Below are positions 24,646 through 33,240 of a DNA stretch of 64,000 nt, piece by piece. The DNA comes from JAOTZA01 sp965224065 (lineage in GTDB: Bacteria; Acidobacteriota; Thermoanaerobaculia; Multivoradales; JAHEKO01), in the NCBI GenBank assembly GCA_965224065.1, contig CBDCYF010000005.1, positions 3,410,001-3,474,000 on the forward strand, read 5' to 3'. Position 1 is the first letter of the stretch; every line of letters begins with the position of its first letter. Below the pieces are notes generated by a model. The model was not told the origin of the DNA, did no database searches, and saw only the letters and a list, made by a program, of their open reading frames with translations. Position numbers and translations under genes: made by a program.

Positions 24646-25317
24646 GCTACCGCCGCCCCCGCCGGTGCCGCCGCCACCACCACCGGTGCCGCCGCCACCG
24701 CCGCCGGTTCCACCACCACCCCCGGTGCCTCCGCCGCTACCACCGCCCCCGGTGTTGCAGGGCGGCGGCGGTGGGGGAGGGGGAGGCGGTGGCGGGAAGA
24801 AGTCGTCGCTGGTCAGCGCCTTGCGCGCAAAGGCGGTGATCACGTTGATGGCGCCGAACCCGTCCTCGCCGGTTCCCCGCATCCGCGGCGCGGCCCGAAA
24901 GTTATAGGTCACCTGGAGGATGTCGTCCTCCAGAAACTCGCTGGCCTCCCGGCACTTGACGGCCTTGTTTTTCCGCACCTTCAGGCTGTTGATGTTGAAA
25001 GTCTGGACGACTTCCGCATCGCCGTCTGCGTTGAGACGCCCGTGCTCGACCTCGATCCTGATCGAGCCCACGCTCCCGAACCGCTCGATGAAATCTCTGG
25101 CATACGCGAAGCAGACAAAGGCCTTGCCGTTTTTCTTACCGTTGGTGATCTCCGCCGGCATGGCCAGGGTGTGGGAGATTTTCTTGGGGTGCTTCTGGGC
25201 TTCCGTCTCCGACTGCAGCACGGTATCGACCCGATGGTCCCACTGCGCCAGGGTCGGCATACTGAAGAGGAGCGCGAGTCCGAGAGTCCAGAAAAACAGG
25301 GCTCGAGTTCTAGTCAT
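24232..25317 (-). CDS. Secreted protein with polyPro/polyGly linkers, paralogue of 27602-29041
   Basis: A 361-residue exported protein (ATG 25317, GGAGG upstream, signal MTRTRALFFWTLGLALLFSM, cleavage near LAQ). Residues about 25-170 form an unrecognised domain with EAQKHPKKISHTL and CFAYARDF, similar to the two repeats in the paralogue at 27602-29041. A run of 12 Pro and a Gly/Thr linker follow. The C-terminal 135 residues are a conserved module with conserved Cys (RGCATSSIGVQ, WGCGGG, NFCARSNISC). I know no function for either module. It is probably a periplasmic or surface protein. Confidence 0.75.
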   Translation of the reverse strand: MTRTRALFFWTLGLALLFSMPTLAQWDHRVDTVLQSETEAQKHPKKISHTLAMPAEITNGKKNGKAFVCFAYARDFIERFGSVGSIRIEVEHGRLNADGDAEVVQTFNINSLKVRKNKAVKCREASEFLEDDILQVTYNFRAAPRMRGTGEDGFGAINVITAFARKALTSDDFFPPPPPPPPPPPPCNTGGGGSGGGTGGGGGTGGGGGGTGGGGGGTGGGGGSASNNQQAAQVLRGCATSSIGVQFQWNRGQLHVDRRVGSSITTIGPFGSFSAAANAARARWGCGGGVATSADDGSQMPRLTSWGSVSGRRLALRFEGTGGSRVHVDAWSSSTGAIHGPAQGSVAAAIRNFCARSNISC

Positions 25318-25628
25318 CGTCACGGGGCCTCCACTGATGTTTTTTCCTTTGATCATGGCTACTTAAGAGATCCCGCCTGGGACGATTCCGGCAGGTCCGG
25401 TGGAAGTTACCGGATGCACGGTGGTCGGGTCAATAGCGGTCTCCGCTGCCGGTCCTTGGTTGCGGAGCTTTTTCTTAGATCGACCGAGCCCGGCGACGGG
25501 CTCGGAGAGCCGGCGGTGGGACCCTTACTCCTGGCTGGAGCGACGGGCTCGTATATGCTCTGCATTTGTAGAGGAATCGAGCCGGGCGCCCGCACGCCTC
25601 CGGATCTGATCGATCGAGAAGCCGAATC
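25318..25628. other. Divergent intergenic region before rfbF
   Basis: This 311-bp region lies between the divergent secreted-protein gene and rfbF and should contain both promoters. Visible: a GGAGG site for the minus gene, a TTTTTTCC stretch near 25340, and AT-rich TATATGC at 25552-25558, which could be part of a -10 for rfbF. No hairpin or gene was recognised. Confidence 0.4.
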
Positions 25629-26399
25629 GTGAAAGCCGTCATTCTCGCCGGAGGCATGGGCACACGCCTGTCCGAGGAGACCACGGTGCGGCCAAAACCG
25701 ATGGTCGAGATCGGCGGCAAACCGATTCTCTGGCACATCATGAAGATCTACTCGGCCTTTGGGGTCGACGATTTCGTCATCTGCTGCGGCTACATGGGCT
25801 ATGTCATCAAGGAGTACTTCGCCAACTACTTCCTGCACAGCTCGGACGTCACCTTCGACATAAAGACCAACGACATGACCGTCCACGAGAGCGCCTCGGA
25901 GCCGTGGACGGTAACTCTGGTCGACACCGGCGAGCACACCGGCACGGGCGGGCGTTTGCGGCGCGTCCGCAAGTATCTCGGCGACGAAGATTTCTATTTC
26001 ACCTACGGCGACGGCGTCGCCGACGTCGATATCGCGGCTCTTACAGCGTTCCACCGGGAGAGCGGCAAGCTGGCGACGCTGACCGCCATCCAGCCGCCGT
26101 CGAAGTACGGCGTTCTGGCGTTCGAGGAGGACGCGGTCTCGGGCTTTGACGAAAAGCCCCACGGCAAGGGGGGGTGGATCAATGGAGGCTTCTTCGTGCT
26201 GAATCCCAGAGTGATCGACTACATCGACGGCGATGACCAGCACTGGGAGCACGAGCCCATGAAGAGACTGGTCGACGAGCGGCAGCTCGCGGTCTACCGG
26301 CACGGAGGCTTCTGGCAGTGCATGGACACGCTGCGTGACAAGAACTACCTCGAGTCGGTGTGGGACACCGAAAAGCCGCCCTGGCGCGTTTGGACGTGA
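25629..26399 (+). CDS. rfbF: Glucose-1-phosphate cytidylyltransferase
   Basis: A 256-residue enzyme starting at GTG 25629. It makes CDP-glucose from glucose-1-phosphate and CTP for the 3,6-dideoxyhexose or related CDP-sugar branch of surface polysaccharide synthesis. The signature ILAGGMGTRLSEET (residues 5-18) is followed by RPKPMVEIGGKPILWHIMK. Later FTYGDGVADVDI carries the metal-binding GD, and INGGFFVLNP matches RfbF. Length is the family norm. It overlaps the next gene by 4 nt (GTGA), forming a tight two-gene operon. The dehydratase partner confirms the assignment. Confidence 0.95.
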   Translation: MKAVILAGGMGTRLSEETTVRPKPMVEIGGKPILWHIMKIYSAFGVDDFVICCGYMGYVIKEYFANYFLHSSDVTFDIKTNDMTVHESASEPWTVTLVDTGEHTGTGGRLRRVRKYLGDEDFYFTYGDGVADVDIAALTAFHRESGKLATLTAIQPPSKYGVLAFEEDAVSGFDEKPHGKGGWINGGFFVLNPRVIDYIDGDDQHWEHEPMKRLVDERQLAVYRHGGFWQCMDTLRDKNYLESVWDTEKPPWRVWT

Positions 26400-27475
26400 G
26401 ACCGCAGTTCTGGGACGGCCGCCGGGTGGTCGTGACCGGGCACACCGGCTTCAAGGGTGCCTGGATGTCCCTCTGGCTCGAGCGGCTGGGAGCGGAGGTG
26501 ACCGGCTACGCGCTCGAGCCGCCGAGCGAACCGAGCCTCTTCGATCTGGCCCGGGTCGCCGATGGGATGCACTCGATCCATGCCGATGTTCGCGACCTCG
26601 CGCGGCTTGTGTCCGAATTCTCTCGAGCCCGGCCGGAAATCGTCTTCCATCTGGCGGCGCAATCGCTCGTCCACCGCTCCTACGAGGAGCCGGTGGAGAC
26701 CTACGGCACCAATGTTCTCGGCACCCTGCACGTGCTCGAGGCCGCGCGCGCCGTGGGCGGCGTTCGCGCCGTCGTCATCGTCACCAGCGACAAGTGCTAC
26801 GAAAACAACGGCGGGATGCGCGGCTACCGGGAAGACGACCCCATGGGGGGATCCGATCCGTATTCGAGCAGCAAGGGCTGCGCCGAGCTGCTGACGGCTT
26901 CCTACCGACGCTCCTATTTTCCTCCCGAGCGGCACGCCGAGCATGGCGTCGCGCTGGCGTCGGCGCGCGCCGGCAACGTGATCGGTGGCGGTGACTGGGC
27001 GCGCGACCGGCTGGTGCCGGACATCGTGCGCAGCGTCGCCGCGGGCCGGGTGGTGAAGATCCGCCGTCCCGACGCCGTCCGTCCGTGGCAGCACGTGATC
27101 GAGCCGGTGGGAGGCTATCTGCACCTCGCCAAACGGCTGTTCGAGGACGGGCCCGAGTTCGCCGGTGGCTGGAACTTCGGTCCCAAAGAGCGAGACGCGC
27201 GGCCAGTCTCCTGGGTCGCCGAACGGGTCACCGAGCTCTGGGGCGACGACGCGGGCTGGGAGCGTGACGGCGCGGAGTTCCCCCCCGAGGCCGGTTATCT
27301 GAGGCTCGACGTCTCGAAAGCCCGCAGCCTGCTGGCCTGGGAGAGCCGGCTCGATCTCGAGCTGGCTCTGGCCTGGACGGTCGCCTGGCACCGCCGCCAG
27401 GCAGCCGGAGAAGACCCGCGGGCGTTGACCCTCGAGCAGATTGCCGCCTATGAGGCGAGCGCGGCCTCGTCTTAA
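26396..27475 (+). CDS. rfbG: CDP-glucose 4,6-dehydratase
   Basis: A 359-residue short-chain dehydrogenase/reductase family enzyme that turns CDP-glucose into CDP-4-keto-6-deoxyglucose. GTG 26396 overlaps the rfbF stop (GTGA). The NAD motif is VVVTGHTGFKGAWMSLWL (residues about 10-27). The catalytic Tyr-Lys pair is YSSSK in GSDPYSSSKGCAEL, with VTSDKCYENN upstream as in RfbG. The C-terminal half has RPWQHVIEPVGGYLHLA, typical of the family. Downstream CDP-sugar genes such as rfbH are absent here, so the final sugar is unknown. Confidence 0.95.
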   Translation: MRPQFWDGRRVVVTGHTGFKGAWMSLWLERLGAEVTGYALEPPSEPSLFDLARVADGMHSIHADVRDLARLVSEFSRARPEIVFHLAAQSLVHRSYEEPVETYGTNVLGTLHVLEAARAVGGVRAVVIVTSDKCYENNGGMRGYREDDPMGGSDPYSSSKGCAELLTASYRRSYFPPERHAEHGVALASARAGNVIGGGDWARDRLVPDIVRSVAAGRVVKIRRPDAVRPWQHVIEPVGGYLHLAKRLFEDGPEFAGGWNFGPKERDARPVSWVAERVTELWGDDAGWERDGAEFPPEAGYLRLDVSKARSLLAWESRLDLELALAWTVAWHRRQAAGEDPRALTLEQIAAYEASAASS

Positions 27476-27491
27476 TACAGTCGCGCCCATC

Positions 27492-27521
27492 TTGACCGTC
27501 TCGGTCTCCCCCGGATAGGCT
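27492..27521 (+). promoter_or_regulatory. Possible promoter of the secreted-protein gene at 27602
   Basis: TTGACC (27492-27497) and TAGGCT (27516-27521) have 18-nt spacing. This fits the -35/-10 pattern of high-GC bacteria. The ATG at 27602 has AGGAG upstream. Confidence 0.4.
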
Positions 27522-27601
27522 GCCCCTCCGGCCCGACGATCTCACTCACACTGCCGGCCCACCGATACCGCCGGAAACCGACACACAACAGGAGCTTCCC
27601 C

Positions 27602-29041
27602 ATGCGCACGAGTCGCAAATTCTCGACCATCGCGGTCGGTCTGATTCTTCTCACCGCCTCGATCGTCCAGGCGGGCACCGTCCAGTTTGCCGACATCGTC
27701 TACGAAAGCCAGGAAAACCGGAAACACCCGGAGTCGGACGAACGCGTGATCATCGTTCGCGAGGACACCGGCGGCTCGGTGGACGTCTGCATCGGCTACA
27801 TCAACAACAACTTCGAATTCCCCAACGCGGGGGTAGTCAGCGCCGCCATCGAGATTTCCCGGGGCGAAGAAGCGGAGATCGAAACGGTCGAGATCATCGG
27901 ACCGGTTTTCAAAAACTCGTTTGGCGGCTGCGCCAAGACGGCCCGCCTCCAGCCCGGCGACAGCATCACCTTCCCCTTTGTCTTCGACGGGTTCGAGCGG
28001 ATGAAGAAGGACCACATCGCCGTGGTGGCTGGTGCTTTGGCGGTCGATGGGGGCGACCCGGGTCAGCGATCGGCTTGCGGTGGCGGGTCGGCCGCCGGGT
28101 TGGCGGAAGCCGGGAACGGCACGGCCTATCTCGCCGACATCGTGTTTCAGGCCGCCGAGAGACAAAAGCACCCAACCAAGGTCGAACGGACCATCGTGGT
28201 GCGGGAAGATCTGACCGAGCCCGTCAAGCTGTGCGCGGGATACCTCAACGCTTTTAGTCTCGACGAAGGCCGAATCAACACGAAGGTCCTGGTGTCGCGC
28301 CAGGAGACGGCGGCCGACGGGACCGTCACCAAGGCGATCGAGAAGGTCAAGATCGCCGGCAAGGTGCGCGAGGGCTCGGTCAGCAAGTGCAAAGAGATCG
28401 ATCCCCTGGCGGCGGGCGACAGCGTGACGTTTCCGTTCAAGCTCAAGGGCTTCCCGCGGATGCCCAGCGGCTCGCTGGCCACCGTGCTGGCGGGCCTGGT
28501 CGTCGACTCCGCCGACGCTTTTCGCAACATCACCTGCACGGATACGGGCGGTGGTGGTGGTGGTACCGGCGGTGGTGGCGGTGGCACTGGTGGTGGAGGC
28601 GGCGGCACCGGTGGGGGCGGGGGTAGCGCCGGCAACAATCAGCAGGCCGCCCAGCTCCTCCGCGGTTGCGCCACGTCGAGCATCGGCGTGCAGTTCCAGT
28701 GGGACAAAGGTCAGCTGCACGCGGACCGGCGCGTAGGCAGCACGGTTTCCACGATCGGTCCCTTCAGCAGTTTCGCCGCGGCCGCGAACGCCGCCGCGGC
28801 CACATGGGGTTGTAGCGGCGGCGCCCCGACTTCGACCGACGACGGCAGCCAAATGCCGCGGCTCAGCTCCTGGGGTTCCGTCAGCGGTCGCCGGCTGGCT
28901 CTGCGCTTCGAGGGCACCGGGGGCAGCCGGGTTCACGTCGACGCCTGGTCGTCGTCCACCGGCGCCATCCATGGCGCGGCGCAGGGCTCGGTCGCCGCGG
29001 CGATCCGCAACTTCTGCGCCCGCTCCGACATCAGCTGCTAG
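27602..29041 (+). CDS. Secreted two-repeat protein, paralogue of 24232-25317
   Basis: A 479-residue exported protein (ATG 27602, AGGAG upstream, signal MRTSRKFSTIAVGLILLTAS to VQA). It has two copies of an unrecognised domain: residues about 25-150 (ADIVYESQENRKHPESDE) and about 165-305 (ADIVFQAAERQKHPTKVER). Each contains Cys pairs such as CIGYIN or CAGYLN and a PGDSITFPF/AGDSVTFPF motif. A Gly/Thr linker of about 25 residues joins them to the 135-residue C-terminal module shared with the gene at 24232. The opposite orientation of the two copies could allow recombination. Function unknown. Confidence 0.75.
   Translation: MRTSRKFSTIAVGLILLTASIVQAGTVQFADIVYESQENRKHPESDERVIIVREDTGGSVDVCIGYINNNFEFPNAGVVSAAIEISRGEEAEIETVEIIGPVFKNSFGGCAKTARLQPGDSITFPFVFDGFERMKKDHIAVVAGALAVDGGDPGQRSACGGGSAAGLAEAGNGTAYLADIVFQAAERQKHPTKVERTIVVREDLTEPVKLCAGYLNAFSLDEGRINTKVLVSRQETAADGTVTKAIEKVKIAGKVREGSVSKCKEIDPLAAGDSVTFPFKLKGFPRMPSGSLATVLAGLVVDSADAFRNITCTDTGGGGGGTGGGGGGTGGGGGGTGGGGGSAGNNQQAAQLLRGCATSSIGVQFQWDKGQLHADRRVGSTVSTIGPFSSFAAAANAAAATWGCSGGAPTSTDDGSQMPRLSSWGSVSGRRLALRFEGTGGSRVHVDAWSSSTGAIHGAAQGSVAAAIRNFCARSDISC
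28628..29041 (+). repeat. Inverted-duplication arm 2 (C-terminal module)
   Basis: Counterpart of 24232-24645 in opposite orientation, encoding 117 identical residues of 135 by hand alignment. Confidence 0.85.
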
Positions 29042-29153
29042 ATCATTTCGTGGACGGCTCTCCGAGACTCTGGAAGAACAAGGAGGACCACCGGGGAGCG
29101 AGGAAGGGACTAGACAGGCCCGGCCGGGCCGGTCTCGTTCAGGCCAAGCTCGC

Positions 29154-31409
29154 TCAGGGGCGACGGACCTCGATCGGTCCGTCGCCCGGCGCGCCTTCGA
29201 CCACTTGTCCGATGTGGGTCGCGGTCTCGCCGGCCCGGCGGAGCTGCGCGAGACAGGTCTCGAGCTGGGCCGGCGGGACTCCGAACACCAGGCCCCCCGA
29301 GGTCTGGGGGTCGAAGAGCAGGGGCAGCTTTGGATGCCCGTTTGCGCCGTCCGCCAACCGGATGCCCTTGCGGGCCCTCTCGTTCTGCTCGTGCGAGGTC
29401 GAGCGCTCTCCCCGAGCCATCAGCTCCAGCGCCCCGGGTAGCGCCGGGAGAGAGTCCACGTCGAGCGCCGCGGTCACGCCGCTCGCGCGGCACATCTCGG
29501 CCAGATGGCCGGCGAGCCCAAAGCCGGTGACGTCGGTGGCGGCGGTCGCGCCGCAGGCTACGGCAACTTCGGCCGCCGCCCCGTTGTTCCGCTGCATCGA
29601 GTCCAGGGCGGCGAGCACCCAGGCGCCGCGGGCCTCGCCCTTCATGTCGGCGTGGAACACCACGCCGGTGCCGAGTGCCTTGGTCAGGACGAGCTCTTGG
29701 CCGGGCTCCAGCCGGTCGAGGGCGAGCAGCCTGGCGCCGTCCTCTGCGATCCCCTCGACCTGAAAGCCCACCAGCGGCTCGGCGGCGGTCAAGGTGTGAC
29801 CACCGAGCAAGGTGACGTCGAGCGCGTCGAGGATCGAACGCGCGCCCGAGAGGATCTGCACCAGGGTCTCCTCGTTGGCGTCGTCGTCACGGTCTTCCGG
29901 CAACGCGACCAGGGCCTGGGCGTAGCGTGGCCGGACCCCTTTGGCCTGGAGGTCGGACAGCGCGTTGACCGCGGCCACCCGCCCGAGAAGATACGGATCG
30001 TCGGTGAAGGCGCGAAAGGCGTCGAGGCTCGAGACGACGGTCGTCGATTGGCCGCCTCGGTCGAGGGAGTAGGCGGCGGCATCATCGGGAGTCCCGAGGC
30101 CGAGCCGCACCGTGGAGTCGCTACGAGGCGGCTTGAGCCGCCCGAGCGCGCGATCCAGCACCGACTGGCCGAGCTTGGCGGCGCAGCCGCCGCAGAGCAT
30201 CGACATGCCGTCCGAGTCGCCTCCCATCGAGCCCATATCGGCGAACTCGATGCTCGGCTCTCCGTCCTCGGCGAGCACCTGAAACCGGCGCATAAACCGG
30301 CGGTCGATCGTGTCCTTGAGACGCATGACCCAGCGGCCCTCGAAGGCGAGCCCCCACTTGCCACCGATGGCCTGACCGTCCCCCAGGTTGAGCAAGGTCA
30401 GGAAATCGGATTGGGGGCGGTAGCTTTGGAGTGGCTGTCCGTCGAGGTAGGCGCGCAGGTTGTCGGTCAGGTAGGGACCTTGGCGCACCGCGTAGACGCC
30501 CGCTTTTGGGGTCGTCGGGTGATCGATCTGGGTGGCGCAGTCGCCGGCGGCAAAGAGCTCGTCGTGGTCGCGCACCTGGAGCGTGTCGCGTGTCAGCGCA
30601 AAACCGCGCTGCTCGGTCGCGATTCCTGACTCCCGGAAAAACGGCGAGCCGACAGCCCCGGTGACCCAGACCACGAGATCGGCGTCGATCCCGTCTCCAC
30701 TTTCGAGTGTCAGATGATCGGCCGCGACCGACGCCACCTTGCGGCCGCACTCGACCGCGATGCCGCGGCTTCTTGCCTGGCGCTCGACCTTGCGCACCAG
30801 AGGGCTCGGGTACCCGGGGAGGACGCGCTCCCCGGCCTCCAGCAACCGAACCTCGACGGCCCGGCCGAGCTCGCGGCGCAACCGGTGCTCCAGCGTAAAC
30901 GCCAGCTCGACCCCACCGGCGCCGGCGCCGACCACGACCATCCGCGGCGGCCGGTCGCCGAGCGACCGAGCTCGTGCGAGAAAGGTCTCCATCCGCCGCA
31001 CAAAGAGCCCGATGGGGCGTGTCGGCAGCGCGTGGTCGCGCACCCCCGGCAGATCGAGGCCGCCGACCGTGGACCCGATGTCGACCGAGGCCACGTCGTA
31101 ACGGATCGATGGGCGGTCCTCCAGGTGGACCCGGCGGCGCTCCGGATCGAGTCCGACCGCGGGGGAGAGGATCACCCGCGCGCCGGCCCGGCGGGCCAGC
31201 GGTACCACGTCGATCTCGAGCTCGTGCGCCCGGTACTGGCCGGCGACAAAGCCGGGAACCATGCCGGAGTACACGGCCACCGGCACGTCCAGAACGACGG
31301 TGAGGTGGACGTCCGGGGGCGGCTCCATGGCGAAGGCGCGCAGAACCTGGACGTGCGAGTGACCTCCCCCTACAAGGACAACGTCGCGGAGCTTACGGAT
31401 GGATCGCAT
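29154..31409 (-). CDS. selD: NADH dehydrogenase-like FAD protein fused to selenide, water dikinase (SelD)
   Basis: A 751-residue fusion. Residues 1-370 are a pyridine-nucleotide-disulphide-type FAD domain: VVLVGGGHSHVQVLRAFA (residues 10-27), a second Rossmann GAGAGGVELAF (161-171), and FAAGDCATQ (287-293). The SelD part starts near residue 395 with MLCGGCAAKLG, where Cys409 and Lys412 correspond to the catalytic Cys and Lys of SelD. It continues with GGHT-type (LLGGHTLTAAE) and DPQTSGGLVF motifs. SelD makes selenophosphate from selenide and ATP for Sec and selenouridine. The fused FAD domain may supply selenide. The start at 31409 is chosen because the FAD strand begins at once. It lies 55 nt downstream of a galactokinase-family gene. 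This supports selenium use in the organism. Confidence 0.93.
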   Translation of the reverse strand: MRSIRKLRDVVLVGGGHSHVQVLRAFAMEPPPDVHLTVVLDVPVAVYSGMVPGFVAGQYRAHELEIDVVPLARRAGARVILSPAVGLDPERRRVHLEDRPSIRYDVASVDIGSTVGGLDLPGVRDHALPTRPIGLFVRRMETFLARARSLGDRPPRMVVVGAGAGGVELAFTLEHRLRRELGRAVEVRLLEAGERVLPGYPSPLVRKVERQARSRGIAVECGRKVASVAADHLTLESGDGIDADLVVWVTGAVGSPFFRESGIATEQRGFALTRDTLQVRDHDELFAAGDCATQIDHPTTPKAGVYAVRQGPYLTDNLRAYLDGQPLQSYRPQSDFLTLLNLGDGQAIGGKWGLAFEGRWVMRLKDTIDRRFMRRFQVLAEDGEPSIEFADMGSMGGDSDGMSMLCGGCAAKLGQSVLDRALGRLKPPRSDSTVRLGLGTPDDAAAYSLDRGGQSTTVVSSLDAFRAFTDDPYLLGRVAAVNALSDLQAKGVRPRYAQALVALPEDRDDDANEETLVQILSGARSILDALDVTLLGGHTLTAAEPLVGFQVEGIAEDGARLLALDRLEPGQELVLTKALGTGVVFHADMKGEARGAWVLAALDSMQRNNGAAAEVAVACGATAATDVTGFGLAGHLAEMCRASGVTAALDVDSLPALPGALELMARGERSTSHEQNERARKGIRLADGANGHPKLPLLFDPQTSGGLVFGVPPAQLETCLAQLRRAGETATHIGQVVEGAPGDGPIEVRRP

Positions 31410-31464
31410 GGCTGTGAAGTCATTGTAAGCCGCGGGTCCGGGAAGACGCTCGGACCGCCGCAGG

Positions 31465-32715
31465 CTAACGAGCGGAAAGCGAGAACAGGCGGGCGCCGTC
31501 GCCGATGCGGCAGACAAACGTATCGGGTCGCCGTTCGAAACGCGCTTCGAAGGCGGCGCTTACCGCCGCGCGAACGCCCTCGACGGCCGCCTCCTCGACC
31601 AGCGCGGTGACGCAGCCGCCAAAGCCGGCCCCGGAGAGCCGGGCGCCGTGGCAGCCATTGGCACTCCAGGCCGCCTCCGCCAGCGTATCGAGCTCGGGGA
31701 TCGAGACGTCATAGAGGTCTCGCGAGCTCTCGTGCGATGCGCGGACGAGCCGGCCGAAGGCAGCGAGATCCCCGGCGCGCAGCGCCTCGGCGCCGTGCCG
31801 TACACGGCCGCATTCCTCGACCACGTGGCGGGCACGGCGGCCGAGCGGCTCGGGCAGGCTCGGCTCCAGCCGGTCCAGATCGGCGGGCTCCGCGTCGCGC
31901 AGGGTGCGAATCGCAGGGAGCCGGCGACCCAGTAGCTCGACGGCCTCGGCGCATTCCCGCGGCCGGTCGTTGTAGTCGGAGTCTGTGAGCTCGCGCCGGA
32001 TTCCGCTGTCGGCGACCAGCAGCGCAACGGCCCGGGGCAGGGGCACGGGCCGGCTCTCGAGGGACCGGCAGTCGAGCAGCAGCAGGTGGCCGGTCCGTCC
32101 GTGGAGCGAGGCGTACTGATCCATGATGCCCGAGCCCACGCCGAGGTAGTCGTTTTCCACCCGGCGCGCCAGTCGGGCGAGCTGCAACCGATCGAGCTCG
32201 AGGCCGCCGCCCGCCCGCCAGACCAGCAGAAAGGCGACTTCGACCGCCGCCGAAGAGCTCACCCCGGCGCCGATCGGGATGTCGCCGCCAAATACCGCGT
32301 CGATCGGTGGCGCCGACAGGCCGGCGCGGGTGAGGACCCATGACACGCCCCGCGGGTAGTCGAGCCAGGTCGCGGGGGCATCCCGGCGTCTTTGTGAGCG
32401 GTCCGAATCCTCGGAACTTGGCCGAAAGCGACCTTCATCCTCGAAGTCCAGCGCCCGGACCGTCGTGGTCTCTTGGGTGGCCGGCGCCGCCGCGACCCAG
32501 ACCGACCGGTCGATGGCCCCGGGAAGCACCCATCCTTCGCTGTAGTCGACGTGGGCGCCCAGCAGGTTGACCCGGCCCGGAGCGCACGCCAACCAGACCG
32601 GCCGGCGTCCAAAGCGCTCGACGAATCCCGAGTACACGCGGTGCGCGACCGGCGACCGCCGGCTTTCACCGAGGATGTCGAGAACGTCCTGGGGCGGGTC
32701 CACGCGAAGAGACAA
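31465..32715 (-). CDS. galK: Galactokinase-family sugar kinase with altered sugar-site residue
   Basis: A 416-residue GHMP kinase. The start is TTG 32715 (AGGAG 1 nt away) or GTG 32703; the GTG has better spacing. Motif 1 reads APGRVNLLGAHVDYSEG. The invariant Glu of GR-x-N-L-I-G-E-H is Ala54 here; His55 and Asp57 are kept. Motif 2 is IPIGAGVSSSAAVEVAF, the catalytic base segment GIMDQYASLHG is present, and motif 3 is ARLSGAGFGGCVTALVE. In known GalK enzymes the Glu binds galactose, so substrate specificity may differ. It is divergent from dctQ (21 nt) and precedes selD. GalK phosphorylates galactose at C1. Confidence 0.85.
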   Translation of the reverse strand: MSLRVDPPQDVLDILGESRRSPVAHRVYSGFVERFGRRPVWLACAPGRVNLLGAHVDYSEGWVLPGAIDRSVWVAAAPATQETTTVRALDFEDEGRFRPSSEDSDRSQRRRDAPATWLDYPRGVSWVLTRAGLSAPPIDAVFGGDIPIGAGVSSSAAVEVAFLLVWRAGGGLELDRLQLARLARRVENDYLGVGSGIMDQYASLHGRTGHLLLLDCRSLESRPVPLPRAVALLVADSGIRRELTDSDYNDRPRECAEAVELLGRRLPAIRTLRDAEPADLDRLEPSLPEPLGRRARHVVEECGRVRHGAEALRAGDLAAFGRLVRASHESSRDLYDVSIPELDTLAEAAWSANGCHGARLSGAGFGGCVTALVEEAAVEGVRAAVSAAFEARFERRPDTFVCRIGDGARLFSLSAR

Positions 32716-32720
32716 GCTCC

Positions 32721-32726
32721 TAGAAT
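32721..32726 (+). promoter_or_regulatory. Possible -10 (TAGAAT) of dctQMP, near-leaderless start
   Basis: TAGAAT lies 10 nt before the dctQ ATG (32737), and no Shine-Dalgarno site is visible. A -35 was not found at normal spacing, so this is tentative. Confidence 0.3.
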
Positions 32727-32736
32727 ACTCGCGTCC

Positions 32737-33240
32737 ATGCGGCGGCTGAATCGATCCCTGACCCGTGTCCTCGAAGTGGTGCTTGTCGGGCTACTGGCAG
32801 CTCTGGCAATTCTCACTGCATTCGAGCTGGTCGCCTGGCTTGTCGCCCGGCGGTCCTTCGCCGAGCTCGAGGAGATCCAGGGGCTTCTGGCGGTGTGGTT
32901 CGGCCTGCTGGCCGCGGCCTACTGTCTGGCCGGCCGTCTCCATCTCTCGCTCGAGTTGATGGCGCGCCGCCTGCCGGCGGTTTGGCGGGGGCGGATCGAG
33001 CGGCTCGCGTCGGGTCTGGTGGCCCTTTTCGGCGCCTTGCTCGCCGTCCACGCGGTGCGTCTGGTGGCGGCGGTGGACAACGTACTGCCGGCCACCGGTT
33101 GGCGCGCGTCGCTCCAGTACGTACCCGCGGTCGCCGCCGGGTTGCTCTTCGTGCTCTTCGGGCTCGAGCAAGCGCTGGAGCATTCGCAGGAGCATTCGAT
33201 CGACCGGGCCGACCGCGGCGAGCCCGCGGAGGACGTGTGA
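32737..33240 (+). CDS. dctQ: TRAP transporter small membrane subunit
   Basis: A 167-residue membrane protein with about four hydrophobic segments (VVLVGLLAALAILTAFELVA, GLLAVWFGLLAAAYCLA, LVALFGALLAVHAVRLV, VPAVAAGLLFVLFGLEQAL). This is the usual size and topology of DctQ, the small subunit of tripartite ATP-independent periplasmic transporters. It starts the dctQMP operon and overlaps dctM by GTGA. The tail is acidic and His-rich. The substrate cannot be told from this subunit; the solute-binding protein is downstream. Confidence 0.88.
   Translation: MRRLNRSLTRVLEVVLVGLLAALAILTAFELVAWLVARRSFAELEEIQGLLAVWFGLLAAAYCLAGRLHLSLELMARRLPAVWRGRIERLASGLVALFGALLAVHAVRLVAAVDNVLPATGWRASLQYVPAVAAGLLFVLFGLEQALEHSQEHSIDRADRGEPAEDV

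Noticed and set aside
24700..24790. Frameshift or assembly error in the polyGly/polyPro stretch
   Set aside because: The frame is maintained through it, and the paralogue has a similar Gly/Thr linker.
27542..28972. 476-codon minus-strand ORF over the secreted paralogue
   Set aside because: Antisense to a gene with clear signal peptide and ribosome site; no family similarity.
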